A stretch of DNA of 64,000 nucleotides from Ruegeria conchae (lineage in GTDB: Bacteria; Pseudomonadota; Alphaproteobacteria; Rhodobacterales; Rhodobacteraceae): NCBI RefSeq assembly GCF_000192475.1, contig NZ_AEYW01000006.1, forward strand, positions 248,001 through 312,000. Reading direction: 5' to 3'. This document shows positions 8,281 to 15,583 of this stretch, one piece after another. A model generated the notes under the pieces. It had not been told where the DNA came from, did no database searches, and saw nothing but the letters and a program-made list of their open reading frames with translations. The stretch's first letter is position 1. Each line of letters opens with the position of its first letter. Made by a program: the position numbers and the translations under genes.

Positions 8281-9276
8281 TCACCGCAGCCAAAGTCCCT
8301 TGGCCTTGATGGTCTTGCGTATGACCTGTTCGCGTGCTGGCAGGTTGTTCCTGTCGAACATTGCCCGGATTTTTGCACCTTTGCGCTGGATCACCAATTT
8401 CTTCATCGGATCATAGCCTTTGAGCACCTTCTTGATCTTGTTGGGAGCCACGACGGTCTCTAGCACCTCGACCACATGATCGCTTTCTCGCGCATAGAGC
8501 ATCGGAAACAGGTGATAATGGCAGCTGACTGACCCATCCAGCAGACCTTTTGGCAGCGCATCCCGACCACCGCCGAACGAGTGGATGACCAGCGGCAATG
8601 CCACCTGATCCAGCCAGGGGTCTAGGACCTGCCCGGTGAGTTCCGGGATACCTTCGTCCCGAATGGTACGGGCGTAATCAAGATACCGCCGACCAAACTG
8701 GTGAGGGCATTTGTAGAAGAAGTATCCCGCATTGAAATACAGGTAGTGTCGCCAATATCCCGGTGGCTGTCTGGAATCGAGCGAGCTTTCGAAATCCAGC
8801 CCGAATCGGTCATAAAGCGCGCGCCAGATGCCGTCATAACCGGGGCCATAAAGTGTGGGCTTCGGCCATGTGCCTTCGACACGGAGCGAGGCGCCGGGCC
8901 GGTTGAAATCAAATGGCACATCGGCAATTTCACCGGTGATCAATGTATCGGTGTCGAAGAAGACAAATGGCTCGCCTTCGGGCATAGCCAACAGCGCTTC
9001 GATCTTGTTGCCGTGGGGATAGCTTGCTCCAAAGGTTTGCGATTCGAAGGGAAGGATCTCAGCACCCAATTGCCGCAAGGCTTGCAACACATCCTCATCC
9101 TGAATGCTCGGGTCTTGGGGCCACAAGGGGCCTTTTTGAGGAACGCCAACGAATAAACGTCCGCTAAACCCGGGTGAGCTGTGGCGCAGCGATGCCGCGA
9201 ACAAGAGTGCCTCGTATTGCAGACGGTTGTTTTGCCCGATGATGAGGATGTTGAACGTCGTTGGGCTTGCCTGCAT
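8281..9276 (-). CDS. GT8-like glycosyltransferase-fold protein of unknown role
   Basis: The 331-residue protein begins with a beta strand (NILIIGQNNRLQYEALLFA) and has a DTDT motif in PFVFFDTDTLI, the DxD type of metal/nucleotide-sugar site found in GT-A enzymes. Further on, YLYFNAGYFFYKCP and LDQVALPL resemble the FNAG and DQ motifs of family GT8. The last 60 residues are very basic. I infer a sugar transferase or a degenerate relative; donor and acceptor are unknown. The start at 9276 (MQASPTTFNILI) is chosen because it directly precedes the first strand, while the longer reading to 9378 adds 34 non-family-like residues. The ribosome site is weak. Confidence 0.75.
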   Translation of the reverse strand: MQASPTTFNILIIGQNNRLQYEALLFAASLRHSSPGFSGRLFVGVPQKGPLWPQDPSIQDEDVLQALRQLGAEILPFESQTFGASYPHGNKIEALLAMPEGEPFVFFDTDTLITGEIADVPFDFNRPGASLRVEGTWPKPTLYGPGYDGIWRALYDRFGLDFESSLDSRQPPGYWRHYLYFNAGYFFYKCPHQFGRRYLDYARTIRDEGIPELTGQVLDPWLDQVALPLVIHSFGGGRDALPKGLLDGSVSCHYHLFPMLYARESDHVVEVLETVVAPNKIKKVLKGYDPMKKLVIQRKGAKIRAMFDRNNLPAREQVIRKTIKAKGLWLR

Positions 9277-9428
9277 CTTTTTGCGCTTTCTAAACGGGCC
9301 GGAATTGGGCACCGGTCTCAACCGGAAGTACAACAAGCTGTGAAGGGCGTCAAAACCCCAAACATGACCGGTTTGCAAATCCGGCTCGTGCTCCCATCTA
9401 ATGTGACAGCAACGCAGGAGGATTGCAG

Positions 9429-10061
9429 ATGCGCGTCAATGCAGATTTCACCCAGCGGGTCGCCGTTCACTTTGATCAAACCGCATGGGTCGCGTCACCG
9501 GCCGCCGGCGTTGAACGCAAGATGCTGGACCGCATTGGCGAGGAAGTGGCGCGGGCCACAACCATCGTGCGTTTTGCCCCTGGCAGCGCATTTTCAGCGC
9601 ACACCCATGACGGAGGCGAGGAATATCTGGTGCTGGATGGTGTGTTTCAGGATGAAACCGGAGATTTTCCGGTCGGCAGCTATGTGCGTAATCCTCCGAC
9701 TTCATCCCACACTCCCTCGGCCAGCAAAGGCGCGACGATCCTCGTCAAGCTTCACCAGTTCGACCCCAAAGACCGCACCGAAGTGCGTCGTTCCATCAAC
9801 GGGGGCGGAGATATCGATTTGTTCAAGGATGCGCATGAGGATGTTCAGGTGCAATGCTGGGCTGCTGGTGAGCAAATTGAACTGGACGCTGGCAAGGGGC
9901 TTGAGGTCTTCGTTCTCGAAGGCAGCTTTATCGAGACAGGCGAAGAATTTGGTGTTTGGGATTGGCTGCGACTACCACCTGGATCACGCTCGACAGCCAT
10001 CGCAGGAGAGGGTGGAGCCCGCGTTTGGATCAAATCCGGCCACCTAAGCGGGATGATCTGA
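9429..10061 (+). CDS. ChrR-like cupin domain protein
   Basis: The 210-residue protein holds two cupin barrels of the Cupin_7 (ChrR C-terminal) type. The first has the metal-binding pattern FSAHTHDGGEEYLVLDGVF with the later SSHTPSA histidine; the second is seen around GLEVFVLEGSF. ChrR itself is an anti-sigma factor, but this protein lacks the N-terminal zinc anti-sigma domain and there is no sigma gene beside it, so a free-standing metal-binding or small-molecule role is more likely. The ATG at 9429 has AGGAG at 9416-9420. A strong terminator follows. Confidence 0.85.
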   Translation: MRVNADFTQRVAVHFDQTAWVASPAAGVERKMLDRIGEEVARATTIVRFAPGSAFSAHTHDGGEEYLVLDGVFQDETGDFPVGSYVRNPPTSSHTPSASKGATILVKLHQFDPKDRTEVRRSINGGGDIDLFKDAHEDVQVQCWAAGEQIELDAGKGLEVFVLEGSFIETGEEFGVWDWLRLPPGSRSTAIAGEGGARVWIKSGHLSGMI

Positions 10062-10097
10062 CACCAAACGTGCTAACAATGTGGGCAATTATTAAGG

Positions 10098-10133
10098 AAA
10101 TCCGGGCCATTTTTCCCGGATTTCTATTTTTTT
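10098..10133 (+). terminator. Rho-independent terminator after the cupin gene
   Basis: AAATCCGGG (10098-10106) pairs perfectly with CCCGGATTT (10115-10123) across an 8-base loop and is followed by CTATTTTTTT. The T-run merges into the first RutR-like operator, so terminator and next promoter are packed together. Confidence 0.9.
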
Positions 10134-10163
10134 GACCATTTGGTAAATTTACCAATTGATAAA
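10132..10163. promoter_or_regulatory. Two abutting RutR-type operators in front of preT
   Basis: TTGACCA-TT-TGGTAAA (10132-10147) is joined directly to TTTACCA-AT-TGATAAA (10148-10163). Each is a 7-2-7 dyad of the form known for E. coli RutR (TTGACCA, two bases, TGGTCAA). The junction makes a perfect 14-base palindrome at 10141-10154. The pair lies 58 to 89 bases upstream of the preT ATG. A rutR-like gene lies about 3.3 kb downstream. Confidence 0.8.
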
Positions 10164-10220
10164 AAATCAGAATGTGGCAAGCTGAAGCTCATAACAAACA
10201 TATCTACAGGGAGTAGAGTG

Positions 10221-11555
10221 ATGGCACAGGGCCAGATGGCACCCGGGATCGTCTCCGGGCGGCTTTCCAGCGATGAGCTGACCTCGAATTTCACCGATCT
10301 GCATCCGCCTCTGGCTCCGCATGAGGCAGCCGTGGCAGCAGATCGTTGCTATTTCTGCTATGACGCACCATGTGTAACGGCCTGTCCGACGGATATCGAT
10401 ATTCCGTTGTTCATTCGTCAGATTCAGGCCGGGCAACCGCAGGCAGCAGGGCAGACGATTCTGGAACAAAATATCCTAGGCGGCATGTGCGCCCGGGTCT
10501 GTCCGACGGAGACTCTTTGTGAAGAGGCTTGCGTGCGTGAGACGGCCGAAGGCAAGCCGGTCGAGATTGGACGCCTGCAGCGATATGCAACTGATGACGT
10601 GATGGCCTCGGGCGCGCATCCGTTCGAGCGCGCCACGTCAACGGGCAAGACGGTCGCCGTGGTAGGGGCAGGGCCCGCTGGTCTGGCCTGCGCCCACCGT
10701 CTTGCGATGCTGGGGCATGATGTGGTGATCCACGAAGGCAAACCCAAGCCGGGCGGGCTGAACGAATACGGCATTGCAGCGTATAAATCGACCAATGATT
10801 TTGCGCAGGCCGAAGTCGATTGGCTGCTAAAAATCGGTGGAATTGCGATTGAGACCGACTCGGTTCTGGGTGAGACGATTTCACTGGAAGGGCTGCAACA
10901 GAACTATGACGCTGTGTTCCTGTCGATCGGACTGGCAGGGGTGAATGCGCTACGTGCAGATGGGGTCGATAAAGACGGGGTGCGCCCGGCGGTCGACTTT
11001 ATCTCGGATGTGCGGCAGGCCAGCGACCTGGCTGATCTCCCGGTCGGTCGGAATGTCGTTGTGATTGGCGGCGGCATGACAGCGGTAGACGCGGCAGTGA
11101 AATCGAAGCTGCTGGGGGCAGAGCACGTCACCATCGCCTATCGCCGAGGTCGCGACGCAATGGGGGCCAGCCGGTACGAGCAGGATTTGGCGGCGTCGCA
11201 CGGTGTTCGAATTCTGTGCAACGTTCAACCTGTGGCCATTCACGGAAATGGAGCCGCGGCTGAAATCGAATTGGAGTATACTGCTAGTCATGATGGTCGA
11301 CTGACCGGTACAGGAGAAACCGTTCGTGTGCCTGCCGATCAGGTTTTCAAGGCCATCGGTCAGGCGCTTGACGGTGCGCCGGAAGGGCTAACGCTGGATG
11401 GCAATAAGATTGCTGTGACTGGGGCAGGACGCACCTCGATGACCGGCGTGTGGGCTGGCGGAGACTGTGCAGCAGGTGGTGAAGACCTGACCGTTACCGC
11501 AGTGGCCGAGGGCCGCGATGCAGCGATGGATATCCATGCTGCTCTGAGCGCGTGA
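10221..11555 (+). CDS. preT: NAD-dependent dihydropyrimidine dehydrogenase subunit PreT
   Basis: PreT is the flavin, NAD(P)H-oxidising subunit that feeds electrons to PreA for reduction of uracil and thymine to the dihydro forms. The 444-residue protein has N-terminal Fe-S cysteines (CYFCYDAPCVTACPTDIDIP, then GGMCARVCPTETLCEEACV), a FAD-binding GAGPAGLACA and a second nucleotide-binding GGGMTAVDAA, as in glutamate-synthase small subunits. The ATG at 10221 follows an AGGGA site; an earlier in-frame GTG-type reading from 10140 would overlap the operator and is rejected. preA follows after 45 bases. RutR-like control is inferred from the operator pair upstream. Confidence 0.95.
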   Translation: MAQGQMAPGIVSGRLSSDELTSNFTDLHPPLAPHEAAVAADRCYFCYDAPCVTACPTDIDIPLFIRQIQAGQPQAAGQTILEQNILGGMCARVCPTETLCEEACVRETAEGKPVEIGRLQRYATDDVMASGAHPFERATSTGKTVAVVGAGPAGLACAHRLAMLGHDVVIHEGKPKPGGLNEYGIAAYKSTNDFAQAEVDWLLKIGGIAIETDSVLGETISLEGLQQNYDAVFLSIGLAGVNALRADGVDKDGVRPAVDFISDVRQASDLADLPVGRNVVVIGGGMTAVDAAVKSKLLGAEHVTIAYRRGRDAMGASRYEQDLAASHGVRILCNVQPVAIHGNGAAAEIELEYTASHDGRLTGTGETVRVPADQVFKAIGQALDGAPEGLTLDGNKIAVTGAGRTSMTGVWAGGDCAAGGEDLTVTAVAEGRDAAMDIHAALSA

Positions 11556-11600
11556 AACTCAAAGGCAAAGATGCAAACCTGCATCAGGGAGGCCGGATAA

Positions 11601-12905
11601 ATGGCTGATTTAAAATCAAACTTTCTGGGAATTTCAAGTCCAAACCCTTATTGGCTGGCCTCGGCGCCGCCGACTGACAAGGAATACAATGTCCGCCGCG
11701 CCTTTGAGGCCGGTTGGGGCGGCGTGGTATGGAAGACTTTGGGGTCCGAAGGCCCTCCGGTCGTAAACGTAAATGGGCCGCGTTATGGCGCGATCTACGG
11801 GGCGGACCGCCGGCTGCTGGGGCTCAACAACATCGAACTGATTACCGACCGGCCACTTGAGGTGAACCTTGAGGAAATGGCCCGTGTTAAGGCCGACTAC
11901 CCAGATCGCGCGCTGATCGCCTCGATCATGGTGCCCTGTGAAGAAGCCGCGTGGAAGGCCATTCTGCCACGCGTGGCTGAAACTGGCGCGGATGGGATCG
12001 AGCTGAATTTCGGTTGCCCGCATGGGATGAGCGAGCGCGGCATGGGCTCGGCTGTTGGGCAGGTGCCGGAATACATCGAAATGGTGACCCGGTGGTGCAA
12101 ACAGTACTACGACCGCCCGGTTATCGTGAAACTGACGCCGAACATAACCGATATCCGCAAACCCGCAGCGGCAGCTAAGAACGGCGGTGCGGATGCGGTG
12201 TCGCTGATAAATACGATCAACTCGATCACCAGTGTAAATCTGGATACGTTCAGCCCCGAACCATCGATTGACGGCAAAGGCAGCCATGGTGGCTATTGTG
12301 GTCCGGCGGTGAAGCCGATTGCTTTGTCCATGGTGTCAGAGATTGCGCGGGCTGAAGCCACGCGTGGCCTGCCGATCTCGGGCATCGGCGGCGTGACCAC
12401 TTGGCGCGACGCTGCAGAGTTTATCTCGCTTGGTTGTGGTAATGTTCAGGTCTGCACCGCAGCAATGACCTATGGCTTTAAGATCATCGACGAACTGACT
12501 GCAGGCTTGTCAGAATGGATGGACGAGAAAGGCTATACCAGCATCGATCAGGTGATCGGCCGCGCGGTGCCCAATGTCACTGACTGGCAATATTTGAATC
12601 TCAACTACATCGCAAAAGCGAAAATTGATCAGGACCAGTGTATCAAGTGTGGCCGCTGCTATGCCGCCTGCGAGGACACCAGCCATCAGGCGATTTCGAT
12701 GTCGGCAGATCGGGTATTCGAAGTCATCGATGAAGAATGCGTTGCCTGCAACCTGTGTGTCGATGTCTGCCCGGTCGAAGGCTGTATCTCGATGGAGCCA
12801 ATGGCGGCCGGAGAGGTTGATCCGCGCACGGGCAAAGTGGTTAATCCCGAATATGCCAACTGGACAACGCATCCGAACAATCCGATGGCCAAGGCCGCCG
12901 AGTAA
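11601..12905 (+). CDS. preA: NAD-dependent dihydropyrimidine dehydrogenase subunit PreA
   Basis: PreA reduces uracil or thymine to dihydrouracil or dihydrothymine. The 434-residue protein has a dihydroorotate-dehydrogenase-like FMN barrel (NFGCPHGMSERGMGSAVGQ, then a VSLINTINS turn) followed by a C-terminal 2x[4Fe-4S] ferredoxin domain with CIKCGRCYAACED and CVACNLCVDVCPVEGC. The barrel position that holds the catalytic cysteine of the mammalian enzyme (LACGQ as I recall it) reads SAVGQ here. preT is directly upstream, so the two form the PreTA heteromer in the cytoplasm. RBS AGGGAGG lies before the ATG. Confidence 0.96.
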   Translation: MADLKSNFLGISSPNPYWLASAPPTDKEYNVRRAFEAGWGGVVWKTLGSEGPPVVNVNGPRYGAIYGADRRLLGLNNIELITDRPLEVNLEEMARVKADYPDRALIASIMVPCEEAAWKAILPRVAETGADGIELNFGCPHGMSERGMGSAVGQVPEYIEMVTRWCKQYYDRPVIVKLTPNITDIRKPAAAAKNGGADAVSLINTINSITSVNLDTFSPEPSIDGKGSHGGYCGPAVKPIALSMVSEIARAEATRGLPISGIGGVTTWRDAAEFISLGCGNVQVCTAAMTYGFKIIDELTAGLSEWMDEKGYTSIDQVIGRAVPNVTDWQYLNLNYIAKAKIDQDQCIKCGRCYAACEDTSHQAISMSADRVFEVIDEECVACNLCVDVCPVEGCISMEPMAAGEVDPRTGKVVNPEYANWTTHPNNPMAKAAE

Positions 12906-12978
12906 GAGATTCCGGAATCCCGCTACAACCGGTTCGGTGATACACTGCCGCTGACGGACAGGATCAAAGGAGCATGTC

Positions 12979-13458
12979 ATGTCAGCGGCACCAATGGGTC
13001 GGAACAAAGGTGGCAACCGGGTCACAAAGCTTGATCGGGATACATCCAAGAAGAATGTCGCCCTTTCCAAAGCGAAACAGCGCGACGCGCTTGCTGCAAA
13101 AAATTTTGTGAAACATCAAAAGCAGGTCAAAAAGGATCTGGAACAATTGATCAAACTTCGACGCTCGATCGAAGAGATGCTTAAGAAGCTGAAAGAGGAC
13201 CGGCAACTGGATCAGAGATTTCTGAACCAAGTTACGAAAAAGGTTAAATCTCTTAAGGACTTTAGCACTTTCATTAAAGCATCCGAACGTGAGCATTCAG
13301 TAGGTGTTCAGCAGCCCAAGATGTACACCGCAATTGTACGGGATGCCGGAAAAGTACCCAAAATCAACACAGTCAATACAATGGGCGACTTGACCATAAT
13401 TCTGGCCATGACCATCGTGATTTTGAAGCGTATTCTAGCCCTGAAACCGGCGAAGTAA
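12979..13458 (+). CDS. Coiled-coil protein of unknown function with C-terminal hydrophobic tail
   Basis: The 159-residue product is very rich in Lys, Leu, Gln and Glu. Residues about 40-100 (such as LEQLIKLRRSIEEMLKKLKE) show clear heptad spacing for a coiled coil. The last 25 residues (MGDLTIILAMTIVILKRILA, then LKPAK) could form one membrane helix with a basic end. Base use is visibly more A/T-rich than in preA. An AAAGGAG site precedes the ATG. It lies between preA and the convergent rutR-like gene with 3 bases to the latter's stop. I do not recognise the family; a recent insertion into the pyrimidine locus is possible. Confidence 0.75.
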   Translation: MSAAPMGRNKGGNRVTKLDRDTSKKNVALSKAKQRDALAAKNFVKHQKQVKKDLEQLIKLRRSIEEMLKKLKEDRQLDQRFLNQVTKKVKSLKDFSTFIKASEREHSVGVQQPKMYTAIVRDAGKVPKINTVNTMGDLTIILAMTIVILKRILALKPAK

Positions 13459-13461
13459 CGT

Positions 13462-14070
13462 CTACGGCGTTAGAAGTTTGCGATAGAGTGTGTCAACGAA
13501 AGTCTCGGCGCCTTCAAAAGGATCTTCATCGCCCAAGATTGCGCGAACCTGCACGTCAAAATCTGCATAATGCTGGGTCAGAGCCCAGATTGAGAAAATC
13601 AAATGATAGGGATGCAGGCGCGCAATCTTTCCCTGATCCATCCAACGGGTAAGGATGGCTGTTTTTTCATCGACCAGCTTCTTGAGATCGCTGGATAAAG
13701 CATCGTGAATGCGAGGCGCTCCCTGAACCAGTTCATTTGCAAACAGGCGGCTTTCGCGGGGGAGGTCGCGGCTCATCTCAAGCTTTCGGCGGACGTAAGA
13801 TAAGATCTCTTCCAGCGGCTCTCCGTTTTCGTCAAGCTCGTGCAAAGGTGCCAACCATACCTCAAGTAAGCCAGTTAGAAGGGCAGTGTGAATCGCCTCT
13901 TTTGACGGGAAGTAATAGAGCAGATTGGGTTTGCTCAATCCCGCCTCGGTGGCGATTTGGTCAACGGTGGCCCCGCGATATCCATGTGCAGAGAACACAT
14001 TCAGGGCAGCGTCTAGAATCGCTGCTCGGTTTTTTTGCTGAATCCGTGTTGGCGCGCGGTCCTTGGGCAT
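13462..14070 (-). CDS. rutR: RutR-like TetR family repressor of pyrimidine catabolism
   Basis: The 202-residue protein has a TetR N-terminal helix-turn-helix (ILDAALNVFSAHGYRGATVD, then LSKPNLLYYFPSKEAIH) and a C-terminal domain of the YcdC/RutR type (SIWALTQHYADFDVQVRAILG). In E. coli, RutR binds uracil or thymine, which releases it from TTGACCA-NN-TGGTCAA sites. Exactly such sites occur here, one in its own divergent promoter and a pair in front of preT. That makes autoregulation and joint control of preTA and the hydrolase-importer operon a strong inference. Confidence 0.9.
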   Translation of the reverse strand: MPKDRAPTRIQQKNRAAILDAALNVFSAHGYRGATVDQIATEAGLSKPNLLYYFPSKEAIHTALLTGLLEVWLAPLHELDENGEPLEEILSYVRRKLEMSRDLPRESRLFANELVQGAPRIHDALSSDLKKLVDEKTAILTRWMDQGKIARLHPYHLIFSIWALTQHYADFDVQVRAILGDEDPFEGAETFVDTLYRKLLTP

Positions 14071-14174
14071 GTTTCCCTGTGCCTATTTTTGGTTTTCTGC
14101 GTGGCGGATATGTCGAAAATTTCGGCAATACCATGCATTTTCTTGACTGATGTCGAACCCGTGATAGCGTGAGT

Positions 14175-14190
14175 TTGACCAGATGGTCAA
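14175..14190. promoter_or_regulatory. Perfect RutR operator between rutR and the hydrolase gene
   Basis: TTGACCA-GA-TGGTCAA is a full match to the known RutR consensus and is extended by one more pair on each side. It lies 105 bases upstream of rutR and 50 bases upstream of the amidohydrolase start, placed to control both divergent promoters. Confidence 0.88.
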
Positions 14191-14239
14191 ATCAAGACAC
14201 CAAAAGCGAGCTAAATCGCAAGCAACAGGGAAGAAAAAG

Positions 14240-15490
14240 ATGGCAGCTCCGGCGCAGAATCTCAGGATCAATGGCGACAGGTTATGGGACAGCCTGATGG
14301 AGATGGCCAAGATCGGGCCCGGTGTGGCGGGTGGCAATAATCGCCAGACGTTGACTGATGAGGATGCCGAAGGGCGCGCATTGTTTCAAAAGTGGTGCGA
14401 GGACGCGGGTTGCTCCATGGGATTGGACCAGATGGGTAACATGTTCGCCCGTCGAGAAGGCGCTGATGCTGAAGCGTTGCCGGTATATGTTGGGTCGCAT
14501 CTGGATACTCAGCCGACTGGCGGCAAATACGACGGTGTGCTTGGCGTGTTGGGTGGGTTGGAGATCATTCGCACGTTGAATGATCTTGGGATCAAAACCA
14601 AGCACCCCATCGTCGCGACCAACTGGACCAACGAAGAGGGGACGCGATACGCGCCTGCGATGTTGTCTTCGGGCGTATTCGCCGGAATGCACACGCAGGA
14701 TTGGGCCTATGATCGTGAGGATGCCGAGGGCAAAAAATTCGGGGATGAGTTGAACCGTATCGGCTGGCGCGGTGATGAAGAGGTGGGTGCGCGCAAGATG
14801 CACGCGTTCTTCGAACTGCACATCGAACAGGGCCCCATACTGGAAGCCGAGGGCAAGGATATCGGCGTTGTCACGCATGGCCAGGGGCTAAGCTGGACCC
14901 AAGTCACAGTGACTGGCAAGGATGCGCATACCGGGTCTACTCCGATGCCGATGCGTAAGAATGCCGGGCTGGCAATGGCACGTATTCTTGAGAAAGTGGA
15001 TGAGATTGCGTGGTCACATGCGCCTCATGCCGTTGGTGCGGCGGGTCATATCGACGTGTACCCGAACTCGCGCAATGTGATCCCGGGAAAGGCGGTGTTT
15101 ACGGTCGATTTCAGATCACCCGAGTTGGATGTGATCACCGATATGGAGAACCGGCTGCGCGTCGCGGCAGAGGATATCGTCAATGAGATGGGACTGCAGA
15201 TCGAATTCGAGAAGGTTGGCGGCTTTGATCCAGTAAAATTCGATGAAGGTTGCGTGGCTGCGGTGCGCGACGCGGCTGAACGGTTGGGTTATTCACATAC
15301 AGATATCATTTCAGGCGCGGGACATGATGCCTGCTGGATCAATCGAGTTGCCCCGACAGCGATGGTGATGTGCCCCTGCGTGGATGGGCTCAGCCACAAT
15401 GAGGCTGAAGAAATCAGCAAGGATTGGGCTGCAGCCGGGGCGGATGTTTTGCTGCACGCCGTCGTTGAAACGGCCGAGATCGTGGAATAG
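14240..15490 (+). CDS. Zn-dependent amidohydrolase of the hydantoinase/carbamoylase family, probable beta-ureidopropionase
   Basis: The 416-residue M20-like enzyme carries the expected metal site pieces: GSHLDTQPTGGKYDGVLGV, NEEGTRYAP, HIEQGPILE and SGAGHDACW. The family hydrolyses N-carbamoyl amino acids and related ureido compounds. Because dihydropyrimidinase follows and preTA and rutR precede, the natural substrate is most likely N-carbamoyl-beta-alanine, the last step to beta-alanine, CO2 and ammonia. Allantoate or N-carbamoyl-amino-acid hydrolase activity cannot be excluded. The start at 14240 has an AGGGAAG site; an in-frame ATG at 14183 lies inside the RutR operator and would add a 19-residue basic tail, so it is rejected. 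Confidence 0.9.
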   Translation: MAAPAQNLRINGDRLWDSLMEMAKIGPGVAGGNNRQTLTDEDAEGRALFQKWCEDAGCSMGLDQMGNMFARREGADAEALPVYVGSHLDTQPTGGKYDGVLGVLGGLEIIRTLNDLGIKTKHPIVATNWTNEEGTRYAPAMLSSGVFAGMHTQDWAYDREDAEGKKFGDELNRIGWRGDEEVGARKMHAFFELHIEQGPILEAEGKDIGVVTHGQGLSWTQVTVTGKDAHTGSTPMPMRKNAGLAMARILEKVDEIAWSHAPHAVGAAGHIDVYPNSRNVIPGKAVFTVDFRSPELDVITDMENRLRVAAEDIVNEMGLQIEFEKVGGFDPVKFDEGCVAAVRDAAERLGYSHTDIISGAGHDACWINRVAPTAMVMCPCVDGLSHNEAEEISKDWAAAGADVLLHAVVETAEIVE

Positions 15491-15550
15491 GGGGCTTTAC
15501 CCCGTCGCCCGATGGCCCCCCCCCCGGGGGGATATTTTTAGCCAGATGAA
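15491..15550 (+). repeat. Poly-C/poly-G hairpin stretch before dihydropyrimidinase
   Basis: A small GGGG-CCCC hairpin (15491-15503) precedes ten C followed by six G (15516-15531), then GATATTTTTAGCC. The C/G run can fold as a hairpin followed by a short T-run. The pattern of a C/G block followed by GATATTTTT and AGATGAAG resembles an intergenic element I associate with Rhodobacteraceae, from memory only. Confidence 0.5.
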
Positions 15551-15583
15551 GCAAGCGGCGCAGACCGCATCAGGGAGTTTAAC

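Noticed and set aside
9181-10047. Plus-strand open frame of 288 codons across the cupin gene
   Set aside because: It runs in another frame through the cupin gene and over the start of the GT8-like gene; its protein is low in recognisable structure.
14183-14239. Longer start for the amidohydrolase at ATG 14183
   Set aside because: The codon lies within the perfect RutR operator and the added tail is basic and unlike the family.
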